DNA of 64,000 nucleotides from JAAELZ01 sp965237485 (GCA_965237485.1 CBDEFQ010000010.1:372001-436000); one strand, 5' to 3'. Positions 8,777-18,547 are shown, counted from the first letter of the stretch. Numbers and translations are program-made. Notes: a model not told the origin generated them from the sequence alone.

Positions 8777-10168
8777 ATGACACCAGCAAAGACTTCAAGT
8801 GATTTTTCATTTATATTCCCAGAAAGCTTGCCCTTTGAAGAGCTAAAGTTCCCTGCTGGTAGTCGATTACTAGGAAACTGGCAAAGTGGCGACCCAGCAG
8901 CGACGGAAAGGTTGAAAGAAATCTTGGATGCTACATTTGAGGGGAAGTACGACGAAATATTCAAATGGAAACCACCACAAGATTCAGTTCATATTTGCGG
9001 GCCCGTTGATGTAATGATGATTACTATCATGTTTCAGCTATACGGCCTTACTGCGGAGCAGTTTTATAAGGATGATGCAGAACGCCTTGTACGAGCTCAA
9101 CTGATAGCTCAACGATTACTCGGTATGTCCAAACTTTATATTAGCTGGCCAGTATACGGACTAACCGCCGAAGCACTCGGTCAACCGATGATTTATTCAG
9201 ACAGGTATTCTCCGGGCACCGATCCAGGCGATCTCTTAGCGAACTATGCCAATTGGCAAGATGTCATACAAACTCCAGATTTTTCTACGGGTATTCCAAA
9301 ATTACTTGACGAAATGTTGGACAGTTTTAAACGACTTACGGGGTACGAGCCCGTGCTACATCTCGCAGCCCCTTATAGCCTGGCAGCGGATATTTACGGC
9401 CAGGAACACCTCATGAATGCCTTCAATGACGACCCGGCTTTTGTCAATGAAATCCTCGATCTACTGGTGGACCGAGTTCACAAGCCGTGGATTGAACATT
9501 TTTTTAAGCAACACCCCAAAGGATGGATTGAATTTTCCGATGCTTCAGGATCGCCGTTTTTCATTGGCCCCGACAACTGTGTAAATGTGGCGATACGTGC
9601 AATTAAACGTCTGCTTGACGAAACCCCCTGGGGGGATCGCCTTTATGATGCTAACTACCGGGGTGATTACGTCACCCAAGCTGTTAAACAACAGTCTAAC
9701 CGTTCCGCAAGACGCCGAAAGCCCAACATAGGAGACGAGGAATCGGCCAAGATGGATATAGATACCTTATTTGAAGCAAAACACAGCATCTGCCCAGACT
9801 ATGTAATTAGCCTTGCTGACGATAAAGTGCCTGTTTCCTATTACGCCGAAAAAGCAATCAGCAAAAATGTACCGCTCTTTACTGGCATTGGCGCCACTAT
9901 GATCGACCGCAACAGCGTGGCCGACTGGGAAACCACAAAACAAGACCTCGAAGCCATCACTATCGAATATGTCGAAGCAATAAGATTGGTGGCCAACACC
10001 ATCCGCCAAAATGGATATGACCTAAAAGAGCCGCCGTGGCCTGGAAACGTCTATTTTGAAGACATCAGCAGTGAAACCAGCTTCGATCTTATTGAAATAA
10101 TTGTCGCTACTACACACAGCCATGGTGCTTTAAAAGCCGGTAATAGCGAGAATTTGGCACCTGCTTGA
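8777..10168 (+). CDS. UroD-fold protein (uroporphyrinogen decarboxylase/corrinoid methyltransferase family)
   Basis: About 463 residues from the ATG at 8777; an upstream TTG at 8717 gives a 20-residue longer form and cannot be excluded, since neither has a good ribosome site. Family features include the FELKFPAGS-type start, CGPVDVMM, a central LHLAAPYSLAADIYG block, SDASGSPFFIGPDN and a late VPLFTGIGATM strand, as in the MtaA/UroD superfamily. True uroporphyrinogen decarboxylases are about 350 residues with a conserved N-terminal Arg motif that I do not see, so heme synthesis is unlikely. Proteins of this kind commonly demethylate or transfer methyl groups. There is an unusual basic insert (NRSARRRKP at about residue 317). 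The P2 repeat starts 32 bp after the stop. Confidence 0.75.
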   Translation: MTPAKTSSDFSFIFPESLPFEELKFPAGSRLLGNWQSGDPAATERLKEILDATFEGKYDEIFKWKPPQDSVHICGPVDVMMITIMFQLYGLTAEQFYKDDAERLVRAQLIAQRLLGMSKLYISWPVYGLTAEALGQPMIYSDRYSPGTDPGDLLANYANWQDVIQTPDFSTGIPKLLDEMLDSFKRLTGYEPVLHLAAPYSLAADIYGQEHLMNAFNDDPAFVNEILDLLVDRVHKPWIEHFFKQHPKGWIEFSDASGSPFFIGPDNCVNVAIRAIKRLLDETPWGDRLYDANYRGDYVTQAVKQQSNRSARRRKPNIGDEESAKMDIDTLFEAKHSICPDYVISLADDKVPVSYYAEKAISKNVPLFTGIGATMIDRNSVADWETTKQDLEAITIEYVEAIRLVANTIRQNGYDLKEPPWPGNVYFEDISSETSFDLIEIIVATTHSHGALKAGNSENLAPA

Positions 10169-10200
10169 AAACTTCCCGATTTTCGAACGGTTTATTCGGG

Positions 10201-10459
10201 TACACTGTCCAGACTAAATTGATGGATTCAGTGAGCTTGTCCGCGTTCATGGCAAGGCGCGTCTTGCAGCGAATGTTGCTCCCTTTGCAAAAGGCGCAAC
10301 GCAGTTCATGGACGCGGACAATCACCCAAAGGGCGCTACCATGGCGTCCCGCAGTTGCGTTGCAGTGCTTATTAAGGGGATAACCATTAATTGCGTACGG
10401 CGTCTTACTGCAAAACACCATGGCAGCACTGAACCCATCAATTTGGTCTGGACAGTGTA
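10201..10459 (+). repeat. P-family palindromic element, copy P2 (about 259 bp)
   Basis: Terminal inverted repeats of about 33 bp: the left end is TACACTGTCCAGACTAAATT and the right end is its complement with two mismatches. The interior is itself imperfectly palindromic, with GTCCGCGTTCATGGC-like segments repeated on the opposite strand. It sits just downstream of the UroD-fold gene and could act as a transcript end. A CTAG follows the right end at once, as at several other ends of this family. Confidence 0.85.
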
Positions 10460-10683
10460 CTAGGGTAAGTAATTTCGCGCGATTATGTTATGCGTTGTAT
10501 CGACATTGCGAATATTGTCCTCGGTAAATAAGCTAGGGCGAAATCGATCTGTACACCATAATAATATCGAGAAATGAGGAGATGACTCGCTGAATTTACA
10601 ACCGTTTTTTCATAGAATTTGATTTCGAAACTAACCCGATACGAGCTCCCATGAAGCAGCTCAGCGAGTTGTAGGTCATTTAA
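10460..10683. other. Intergenic region with a short inverted repeat
   Basis: About 220 bp without a gene. It contains ACTCGCTGA near 10587 and TCAGCGAGT near 10660, an inverted repeat separated by about 65 bp, next to acaac/gttgt extensions. No other feature seen. Confidence 0.4.
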
Positions 10684-10857
10684 GGTGCTCGATATTTTGG
10701 GGCAGACGCGCGGAGGCTTGCTTGATAAAAATGGTGATATTAGATCAATTTGATCGATAAAATAGGCGAACTAACAGTTGAATATTTTCAGCTGCCCACC
10801 AATAAACAAACTGAAGCAGGGTCGAAACCAGCTAAAGTTATCCCCGACCCTAAATAG
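10684..10857 (+). pseudogene. Decayed second copy of the tail encoded at 6621-6800
   Basis: Reads VLDILGQTRGGLLDKNGDI, then, after an indel, IDKIGELTVEYFQLPTNKQ and a KPAKVIPDP end with stop. This matches the downstream half of the reading frame at 6249-6821 at protein level, so the two are duplicated remnants of one gene family. It has at least one frameshift and no start. Confidence 0.6.
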
Positions 10858-10949
10858 GTGTTAATCAGCGTGAGAAACTGCCCAGTTTAGAGGGCTGATC
10901 ATACAGCTTACTGGTTACCTCTATGGCTCATCGAGCGACTTAGCACTGA

Positions 10950-10958
10950 TGCTATAAT
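10950..10958 (+). promoter_or_regulatory. Extended -10 promoter of the D-cysteine desulfhydrase gene
   Basis: TGCTATAAT is a perfect extended -10 (TGN plus TATAAT). Transcription would begin near 10965, downstream of the possible TTG start at 10960 but upstream of the ATG at 10987, which is one reason to prefer that ATG. No clear -35 is seen, as is common for extended -10 promoters. Confidence 0.6.
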
Positions 10959-10986
10959 ATTGTTTGAACCTAAGAAATTAGCAACA

Positions 10987-12045
10987 ATGAATGCGAGCAA
11001 ATTGAACACCGAAGAGCTTAATTTAGCCCTCGCTCGATGGCCCCGTGCCCACCTCGCCCATTTACCCACGCCTCTAGATAAGCTTGTGCAGTTCTCGACC
11101 AATTTTCCTGGGCACCAGCTCTACTTCAAACGGGACGATTGCACCGGACTCGCTATGGGCGGCAACAAAGCCAGACTGCTTGAATTTTACTTGGGTCATG
11201 CCTTACAGCAAAAATGCAATGTAATATTAAGCACTGGTGCGGTGCAATCAAACTATATGCGCCAACTTGCGGCGGCAGCGGCCAAACTTGGTTTAGAGTG
11301 TCATATCCAATTAGAAAAACGAGTGCAAGAACCTACTCAAGCTTATTTACAATCAGGAAACGTCTTGTTAGACAAATTATTCGGTGCGCACATTCATCAC
11401 TTCGAAGAGGGCGAAGATGAATTTGACGCGGGTCGGCAACTTAGTTTGATCTCTGAAGACCTAATCAAACAAGGGAAAAAACCTTACATTGTGCCATTGG
11501 CTCCTGTTGAAACGCCACGCGGCGCATTGGGTTATGTGGACGCCGCCCAAGAACTAGCACTCCAACTAAGCCAACAAAGCCTATCCGTCGATTTAATTGT
11601 CGTGGGTTCGGGAAGTTCTTTGACCCATGCTGGATTGTTAACCGGTCTTAGGTTCCTAGGCTTATCTACACCCGTGCTAGGTGCATGCGTTCGACGCAAC
11701 GCCGAGCTCCAAACTGCAAGGGTTTTGGCGAGTTGTTGCCAAGTCGAAAAAATGCTTGGTTGCGGTCAAATTGTACAGCCTAACGATGTATGGTGTGCTG
11801 ATGATGCTCTGGCTCCAGGTTACGGCAAAGCCTCTTTAGAGGTGTTCAATGTCATTAAGCTAATGGCAAACCAAGAAGGTATTTTGATTGACCCTGTATA
11901 TACTGCAAAAACCGTCGCCTGCACCCAAAGCTTAATAAATACAGGTGAGTTATCCCGGTTCAAAACGATTGTGATGATTCATACTGGCGGCACACCCGCT
12001 CTGTTCGCCTATCAAGATGAGCTTGCCGCTGCGCTAAAGTTTTAA
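10987..12045 (+). CDS. dcyD: D-cysteine desulfhydrase / ACC deaminase-family PLP enzyme
   Basis: 352 residues from the ATG at 10987. This is a fold-type II PLP enzyme of the ACC deaminase/D-cysteine desulfhydrase family. The PLP lysine is K61 in MGGNKARLLE, the substrate-side serine block is TGAVQSNYMRQ at about 83-93, and there are GSGSSLTHAG phosphate-binding and TGGTPALF C-terminal motifs. The likely reaction is D-cysteine to pyruvate, H2S and ammonia in the cytosol. Distinguishing it from ACC deaminase needs the active-site residue set, which I cannot assign with certainty, so the symbol is provisional. It is convergent with the DUF2520 gene, 69 bp apart. Confidence 0.8.
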   Translation: MNASKLNTEELNLALARWPRAHLAHLPTPLDKLVQFSTNFPGHQLYFKRDDCTGLAMGGNKARLLEFYLGHALQQKCNVILSTGAVQSNYMRQLAAAAAKLGLECHIQLEKRVQEPTQAYLQSGNVLLDKLFGAHIHHFEEGEDEFDAGRQLSLISEDLIKQGKKPYIVPLAPVETPRGALGYVDAAQELALQLSQQSLSVDLIVVGSGSSLTHAGLLTGLRFLGLSTPVLGACVRRNAELQTARVLASCCQVEKMLGCGQIVQPNDVWCADDALAPGYGKASLEVFNVIKLMANQEGILIDPVYTAKTVACTQSLINTGELSRFKTIVMIHTGGTPALFAYQDELAAALKF

Positions 12046-12114
12046 GTTCAGCCATTGCTTATTGTGTGTTCTTGCCTGCCGTAGGTGGTTCAATATTGTT
12101 AATGCCGACCGAGT

Positions 12115-12999
12115 TCATGGTTGATTTGAACCCGGCGTTAATAATTTACCTAACGCTGTCAGGCTTTCGGCCGAAACCGACCCTTGTTGCTCAGATAACG
12201 ATAGGGCAACTACGCCTAAGTGACGATATACATGCCCAATTTGTGCGTCCCATTCAGACACCGCCGCAAGCTGCTTAGCAACCGTTGCATAATCGCCTCT
12301 AGCAATTGGGCCAGTCAGTGCTTTGGCCGTGCCTATTTGGAATACATTATCAACTGTTTCTCGCACTAAGGGCTGCATCACCTGCAGCGCAACTTCGCGA
12401 TCCACGCCCGCCTTAGCATAAGTTTGAACCCCCACCTCAAGCAATGCCGTGAGGTAATTACTCACCATCACCGCAGCAGCGTGATAAATCGTTTTATTAT
12501 ATGGGTCAATTGCAAAAGGCTTAGCGCCAATAGATTCAAAAGCAGGCCGCAAGACAGTTAACGCAGCTGCATCGCCTTCCATACCACAAAAAGTGCCGGC
12601 GAATGCTTGTGTCGATGCTGCTGCCCTAGCGAAAGTTTTAACCGGGTGAACGCTCGCGGCGAGCGCACCTATTTGCCTAACCGAAGCAAACGCATCCGCT
12701 GCAAGACCGCCACAACAATGAAATACAATATTTCCTTTGCGTAGCAAGCCTGAGGCGCTTAAGGCATTGCATGATTCGATTAGCTGACCGTCCGGCGTAG
12801 TAATGAGAAACACATCGGCTGTTTGCATAATCGTAATGCTACTGATCGACTGCCCAGAGCCTACAAAACTCACCGCCGACGCACTACTTGTCAGCGTACT
12901 ATTAACAACGCTGCCAATAGTAAAAACGCGCTGTTCGGCCCATAAGCGCGCTAGGGTTTGGCCCACCTTACCGCAACCGATGATATTAAGTGTTTTCAA
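12115..12999 (-). CDS. Rossmann-like/DUF2520 domain protein
   Basis: 294 residues. The N-terminal NAD(P)-binding motif is GCGKVGQTLARLW (residues 8-20), followed by a typical LITTPDGQL strand and an HCCGG block at about 94. The C-terminal half has a YHAAAVMVSNYLTAL helix, characteristic of the DUF2520 all-helical domain that resembles ProC/F420-dependent reductases. The family is widespread and its substrate is not established. It is often mentioned near pantothenate genes, but here panC is 43 kb away, so the context does not help. Confidence 0.85.
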   Translation of the reverse strand: MKTLNIIGCGKVGQTLARLWAEQRVFTIGSVVNSTLTSSASAVSFVGSGQSISSITIMQTADVFLITTPDGQLIESCNALSASGLLRKGNIVFHCCGGLAADAFASVRQIGALAASVHPVKTFARAAASTQAFAGTFCGMEGDAAALTVLRPAFESIGAKPFAIDPYNKTIYHAAAVMVSNYLTALLEVGVQTYAKAGVDREVALQVMQPLVRETVDNVFQIGTAKALTGPIARGDYATVAKQLAAVSEWDAQIGHVYRHLGVVALSLSEQQGSVSAESLTALGKLLTPGSNQP

Positions 13000-13108
13000 A
13001 TCTGAGACCTCGATGAGATATATGGAACTGATCTGTATCCTAAGCCTAACTGTAATTTAGGTTTATACTTTTTTCAAAAGAACTATCGGTAGTATTGCGT
13101 CCCAGCAT

Positions 13109-13114
13109 TATAAT
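13109..13114 (+). promoter_or_regulatory. Possible -10 of the CrtI-like oxidoreductase gene
   Basis: TATAAT at 13109-13114 in the divergent region between the DUF2520 gene and the oxidoreductase. The -35 candidate (around 13086) is poor. If this is the promoter, the M3 element was inserted between it and the gene's ribosome site, lengthening the leader by about 167 bp. Confidence 0.35.
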
Positions 13115-13155
13115 GGCAACAAAACCAAACAAAGAGGAAGTGGCCATACTTTCAA

Positions 13156-13317
13156 CCTAGATAAATCAGTTAAACGCGGAAAAGACATGTAAGCAATTGA
13201 AGTGCATAGTGAAATCAAAAAAGTCGCGGTCACCTTATTGGTGATAAGGTTTTTTTGATTTTGCTAGGTGCATCAAGAGCTTGCATGGACTTTCGTGTTT
13301 TAACTGATTTATCTAGG
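13156..13317 (+). repeat. Miniature inverted-repeat element M3 (162 bp)
   Basis: Same family as M1 and M2, opposite orientation. The target duplication is TTCAA (13151-13155 and 13318-13322). It lies directly upstream of the GGAG ribosome site and the TTG start of the next gene, so its long hairpin would be in the transcript leader. Confidence 0.92.
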
Positions 13318-13332
13318 TTCAATGGAGATTAA

Positions 13333-14892
13333 TTGAAATCAGATTATATTTTAGTAGGTAGTGGATTAGCCGCACTATCGTTTGGTGCATTAATGGCCAA
13401 GTCTGGCAAGCGCGTAAAAGTAATTGAGCCCCATTACCTGCCAGGTGGTTACGGCCACACCTTTGAATTTGACAACTACAAATTCAACGCACAATTGCAC
13501 TATGTGTGGAATTGCGGCGAGGGGCAAACCGTTAACAAGATACTCAAAAAACTAGGGCTGGATCAACAAGTCACCTTTTCAGAATATGATAGCAACGGCT
13601 TTGATAGGATGCGAGCACCTGGTTATTCACTCAATATTCCCTATGATTATGAACTCCTAGCCCAACGCCTTGGCGAGCAGTTTCCAAAAGAAAAACACGA
13701 TATCGCCCGATTTGTGCTTGCTGTACGCGACATGTCAGATGCCATTGATCAAATGTCGCAAATCGCATTAAAGGCGTTCTCCGATGCCACTGCATTTCGC
13801 TCAACCCTTAAGCACTTTTCCAATATTCCTACCTTACTCAAATTTCGCCGCGCCACTTTGCAGCAGGTGTTTGAACACTATAAGCTCCCCTCAGCGGCGC
13901 AAACATTACTGGGGTTGCAATGGCCAGATTTTATGCTGCCACCCAATCAGCTCTCCTTTATTGCTTGGATGCTGCTGTTCACTGGCTATTGCCGCGGTGC
14001 ATATTATCCAGACCACCACTTTGAACACGTGTGCAATGCGCTAGTAGACGTGATTGAGCCGGCGGGAGGAGAAGTGATTTATGAACACAAAGTTGTCGAC
14101 TTCCTTAGGCGAGGGAAGGCGGTTGAAGGAGTCACAATTGACAGTGTTATAAACCTAGGAGCGCTATCAAATCACTATGCACACGATGTAATTTGCAATA
14201 TGGACCCGCGACAAGCCGCAGAAATGATTGGCTTTTCACATTTCTCGCCCAAACTCAGAAAGCAACTTGATTACGACTACTCTTATTCAAACTACATGGT
14301 GTATGCGGTAGTTAAAGGTATTGATTTGCGCGACTATGGTTTTGGTAAGTCCAATTTGTTTCACACCGAAGAAATGGATTTAAATAAGGCCTTCTACAAT
14401 ATGCATACCTTGGGTGATTACAGCGCACCGAGCTTTGCAGTGACCGTGCCGTCACTATTAAGCGAAGACAGATCCGATTGCCCCCCAGACCACCAAATAA
14501 TCGAGTTTTTAACGGTAGCCAACTACCAACGCTTTTTAGACTTAAAGTTGAGCAGCCCTAGGGCATATCGCAAAAAGAAAAAGGAAATATTCGATGCGAT
14601 GCTAGATATTATGGAGCGTGACTATGTCCCAGAATTGCGCAAGCATCTTGTTTTCGATATTACCGGCAGCCCCACCAGCAACGAACGTTACTGCTGGTCG
14701 CCAGCGGGTAACTCGTATGGTTCTAACATGACGCCAGAAAACATTGGGATGGGCCGCTTAAAACATAAAACCTCGCTGAAAAATTTCTACTTTTGCAATG
14801 CTTCTTCGGGCTACGCGGGGTTTGCTGGCACCATATGGACAGGATGCAATTTATACGAACGCCTTAGCGGTGATCGATTTCTAAATACCTAG
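13333..14892 (+). CDS. CrtI/retinol-saturase-like FAD-dependent oxidoreductase
   Basis: 519 residues. The start must be the TTG at 13333: a stop codon (TAA) precedes it directly in frame, and GGAG lies 6 bases upstream. The FAD-binding motif is VGSGLAALSFGALMA (residues 8-22), with a HYLPGGYGHTFE block typical of the phytoene desaturase/carotenoid isomerase/all-trans-retinol 13,14-reductase group, and a C-terminal GYAGFAGTIWTGCNLYE FAD-contact region. The substrate is unknown. It is separated by 1 bp from the FAD amine-oxidase gene, so the two were probably co-transcribed and worked on a shared hydrophobic substrate, perhaps with the small membrane protein at 18754. That shared role is inference. 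Confidence 0.8.
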   Translation: MKSDYILVGSGLAALSFGALMAKSGKRVKVIEPHYLPGGYGHTFEFDNYKFNAQLHYVWNCGEGQTVNKILKKLGLDQQVTFSEYDSNGFDRMRAPGYSLNIPYDYELLAQRLGEQFPKEKHDIARFVLAVRDMSDAIDQMSQIALKAFSDATAFRSTLKHFSNIPTLLKFRRATLQQVFEHYKLPSAAQTLLGLQWPDFMLPPNQLSFIAWMLLFTGYCRGAYYPDHHFEHVCNALVDVIEPAGGEVIYEHKVVDFLRRGKAVEGVTIDSVINLGALSNHYAHDVICNMDPRQAAEMIGFSHFSPKLRKQLDYDYSYSNYMVYAVVKGIDLRDYGFGKSNLFHTEEMDLNKAFYNMHTLGDYSAPSFAVTVPSLLSEDRSDCPPDHQIIEFLTVANYQRFLDLKLSSPRAYRKKKKEIFDAMLDIMERDYVPELRKHLVFDITGSPTSNERYCWSPAGNSYGSNMTPENIGMGRLKHKTSLKNFYFCNASSGYAGFAGTIWTGCNLYERLSGDRFLNT

Positions 14893-15586
14893 CATGAAAA
14901 TTGCAATCATAGGCGGCGGTGCAGCGGGCATGACCACCGCATATTTACTAAATAAGCAGCACCAAGTTACCCTATTTGAAAAGCAATCAATTTTGGGCGG
15001 CAATATTCGTACCCTAAATAAGAATGTACAAAACAGCTCGATTCCTACCGACGTCGCAATCAATAATGGTGTCATCGAATTTCAAAAGGACTACTTCATT
15101 AATTTCCATAAACTAATGAAGGCGTTAGATGTGGAAATGGCTGAAATACATGGTGGATCGAGCGCGCTTTACCTCAGCAATGGTCGCTATATTTTAAGGC
15201 CCGGGGTCATTCGAGGTAGCTCAATATCTGCGCTTGCTAAAATGAGGGCGTACTTGAAATTGCTGCCTATCATAGCAAGCCAAGCCCAGTTTTCAATACA
15301 CACCAAAAACAGTGCTCAGCTCAAGGGAAAATCGATGTCGACTTTTTGGAAAGGCCATCAATGGCACCAATGGCAAAGGCTATTGTTAATGTATGGGTTT
15401 TCTATTCCCTATGCAGAATTGGACAATTTCCCTGCAGAACTAGGCGTGAATATTATCAACAGTTCTGGGTACGGCACACGCTGGACCCGTGTTGTTGGCG
15501 GTGTGTATACCTATATCGAAAAAATACTCGAGCAGTTTTCTGGAAAAATAGTGGCAGATGCTAGCATTACCGCAGTTGCTCGTAGT

Positions 15587-16762
15587 GGGCTCGTCGGTTA
15601 ATACAATTTCAAACAGGGTTTTCGCCGAAGTCGCTTTTAGTTTGCTCAGCAACGCGTTTTTTGTGCAATAAACCGTCTATTAGCAGCCATTTTGCCACCA
15701 ATAGACGGATCTATCCCTAGGCCGGCACCAATTCAACTCGTTCAACTCCCAATGCCATTAATCGCTTAAGGTTAAAACATAAGCCCCTGATTCCAACTTG
15801 GAACTGGACTTTAGCCAACCCTTTATAACGAACTCGCTTATTGCGATGAGCAAACACTCGCTCATATGGTGAACGAATTTTGCTAATCCAACGGTCTTTG
15901 TCTCTATTCTTGCCATGCATATTGTTCTTCTTGATTGTTGCATCATGGCAACCGTTGCGCCTGAGCGTGGTTTTGGCCGGGCTCACGCAATAACCCTTGT
16001 CCGCATAAACAGCGCCCGACTTAGGGCAAACATGCTTCAAGCCGCTTGCATCCGTTACCTCAGCCGAGGTGGCCGCTATTTTATTGATCAAGCCACTTTG
16101 CATATCCACTGATGCATGCTCTTTGTAACCATACCAATATTTGCTATTTCCCTTGCACCCAAACCGTGCTTGCTTGTCCGCCGCAACTTTATCAACTGTC
16201 TTATTGTTGAACTCCTCTAATCCCATCTTTATCGCCTTATCTCTATCATCCCAAGTGGTTAGCTTACTGACCAACTGGCTGGCATCGACAAATGTGAATA
16301 CTTCTCGTACTAAGCCCATTGAAACTAACCCGCTCCGAACACGGTCAAATAAATTCATCATACCCCTGGTTCCAATGCGTGAGCGAAAATCACCAAAGTA
16401 ACTATGATCAGGAGTGCTCTGTTCCAGTCCTGAATCACAAAACCACTTAGCGGCCAGATTCTCTGATAAGTATCGCTCCATTTCTCTATCACTTAAATCT
16501 TCCATGAACTGAAGCACCAAGGCACGTAAGCCGAACTCAACACCTCGGCCTTTAGGGCCACGGGTGGCATATATTTTAGAGAAGGGTTTACTCAATGCAC
16601 CAAAACATAATAGCTCATCGAGTTTACGGTAGGGATGTTCAGAGCTAACCAGAGAATCTAAGGTTAGGAACAGTTGGCTTTGATGACGTTTGCTCAAAAT
16701 TGCAGGCTGACTAGAATCAGCCCATATTATCTCACGTATTCTATTAATTATCCGACAAGCCC
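15587..16762 (-). mobile_element. IS5-superfamily element, copy 1 (1176 bp)
   Basis: Identical in size to copy 2 (31003-32178). Terminal inverted repeats are GGGCTTGTCGGATAATTA and GGGCTCGTCGGTTAATAC. An exact 5-bp target duplication GTAGT flanks it (15582-15586 and 16763-16767), so this is a simple insertion into the amine-oxidase gene with no later rearrangement. Confidence 0.92.
15717..16697 (-). CDS. IS5-superfamily transposase (copy 1)
   Basis: About 326 residues from a TTG at 16697 (MSKRHQSQLFLTLDSL). The open frame reaches 16835 but that part crosses the element end into the host gene and is not native. The N-terminal transposase domain has VEFGLRALVLQFMEDLSDRE and STPDHSYFGDFR, followed by a DDE catalytic domain with FTFVDASQ (first Asp) and AVYADKGY (second Asp). 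The C-terminal glutamate region is SPYERVFAH. Apparently intact and identical to copy 2. Confidence 0.88.
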   Translation of the reverse strand: MSKRHQSQLFLTLDSLVSSEHPYRKLDELLCFGALSKPFSKIYATRGPKGRGVEFGLRALVLQFMEDLSDREMERYLSENLAAKWFCDSGLEQSTPDHSYFGDFRSRIGTRGMMNLFDRVRSGLVSMGLVREVFTFVDASQLVSKLTTWDDRDKAIKMGLEEFNNKTVDKVAADKQARFGCKGNSKYWYGYKEHASVDMQSGLINKIAATSAEVTDASGLKHVCPKSGAVYADKGYCVSPAKTTLRRNGCHDATIKKNNMHGKNRDKDRWISKIRSPYERVFAHRNKRVRYKGLAKVQFQVGIRGLCFNLKRLMALGVERVELVPA

Positions 16763-17153
16763 GTAGTGCTACAGGAGTTAGTTTTAAGCTGGCTCCAGGT
16801 AGCATGCAAAAATTTGATAAGGTTATATTCGCCACCAGACCAAGTTCTTGCGTTACTGAGTGATCCTACAGAAGATGAAATACGGCGATTTAGTAACTGG
16901 CAAGCAAACTACGCAACCACCGTAATCCATACCGACACCAGCCTCTACAAACCTTATGGCGTGAATACGTATTCTGAATTCGATGTGTTTGAGCAACAAG
17001 ACGGCCTTGATGGTTCGTATAATGCTTACCTAAATCGACTGATCGGATTATCCGACCAACAAGCCCCGCATTATTGCCTTGCTTATAATATGCAAGAGCA
17101 AATAAACGAGGCGTTGATAATAGATAAACAACATCATCACACCCCGAAATACA

Positions 17154-18547
17154 GATTACGCAACATTGGGTATGGACTTTTTGTCTAGCAAGTTGACTCA
17201 TTGTCGTTCCACACGATATATCGATGATTAGCATTAGCCCATTCGTCGTCAATTTCAATCAGAATGGCACTGACTAATCGTAACCAAGCCTCTCGGTTAG
17301 GAAAGACTCTGACCAAGCGGGTTCGCCGCTTAAGTTCTTGTTGAACCGTCCGTTCAATGCGGTTGGAGGTTCGCATTTTCTTTTGGTGTCTATCTGGCAA
17401 GGCAAACACATTTAATCCTTCAGGCACATTGTTTTCTAGCCACTGCGCCCAGTGAGCATGCTTTTCCTGGTACTGGCTCACAAGGACTTTTAGATTAACC
17501 TGAGCAGCTGCCCTATTGGGTGCATTCCAAACACTACGCAGCTCACCACCAATGCGCTGCTTGATCTTGTGATTGGGGGCATGATGCATTGCATTCTGCG
17601 CCAGATGAAACTGGCAACGCTGCCAAGGTATACCTGGGAACACTGCCTTTCTAGCGGCTTTTAAGCCACGGTGATCATCACTGACAATAAACTCAATACC
17701 ATGTATGCCCCGGTCAACCAAGCCTTTGAGGAACGCTCGCCAGTTAACCTCGGCTTCATTAAGCGCCATTGCCGTTCCTAATACGCAACGCCGTCCACAA
17801 GGCAATACACCCAACCGCACTCAACACCGCCATATCAATCACTTGGTGGCCCTCACGCACCTTTTCATAACGCGCATCAAGGATTAGGTAAGAGACTTTA
17901 CCCAACGGACGATCACGCCAGACTTTTAACGCCTCATCCATGCTCTGGTTAGCCCGTGAGACCGGTGTAGAGGAGATGCTTTCAATACCCATGCTCTGCA
18001 TGACTTTTTCGACTCGGCGCGTGCTAACGCCCGTCACGTACATTTCAGCAACGGTCAGCAGCATCGCACGTTGGCTGCGTCAGCCGCGTTCTAGCGATTG
18101 AGGGTAAAAAGGTTCATCAAGGTGTTTAGCGGTCTTTGGGATACGCAGATTGAGCGTACCGGCTTGCGTATCGATACGCTTATCCTGGTAGCCATTGGCA
18201 AACCCTGGCCGGTCTTGACTATGCTCATAGTGTGATGCGCCTGGAAACGGCTCTCTTTCAATCTTCATCGCCTCATTGAGCAGTGCGGTGAGCACGGGGC
18301 GCATGGCATCGGGGCCTTCTGAGATGTGTGTTCCACTACTACGTCAAATACGTTATTGTTTGATTGGGTCATTTGGGTGTCTCCAGTATTTTAATTGCTT
18401 AAAACAGGGAACGCACAAATGGCTCAACTTACAAGACACCAAGATAGAAAATTTGAATAAATCAAAAATTCGAAAAAATTCCCCCTAGGGGGAAAAGGCC
18501 ATACTGCTCTATCTAATATAAAAGTCCATACCTGAAGTTACAGTATC
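17154..18547 (-). mobile_element. IS256-family element, copy B (1394 bp)
   Basis: Same ends as copies A and C, in inverse orientation. An exact 8-bp target duplication GAAATACA lies at 17146-17153 and 18548-18555. It is inserted in the 3' part of the amine-oxidase pseudogene; excision with one duplication restores its frame exactly. Confidence 0.94.
17185..18304 (-). pseudogene. IS256-family transposase, two frameshifts (copy B)
   Basis: Same protein as copy C but broken into three frames: N-terminal part 18304-18080, central part 18064-17759 and C-terminal part 17820-17185. The first break is near 18070-18080, where GSQRAML-type sequence follows a changed codon next to ggctgcgtcag. The second is near 17810 in the VGVLPCGRR block, which lacks a base relative to copy C. 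Not functional. Confidence 0.88.

Noticed and set aside
8777..10168. Annotation of the UroD-fold gene as heme-pathway hemE.
   Set aside because: It is over 100 residues longer than HemE and lacks the recognisable N-terminal arginine motif; only the fold is supported.
10165..10383. A 72-codon frame after the UroD-fold gene.
   Set aside because: It lies almost wholly inside repeat P2 and changes with the repeat, so it is not a gene.
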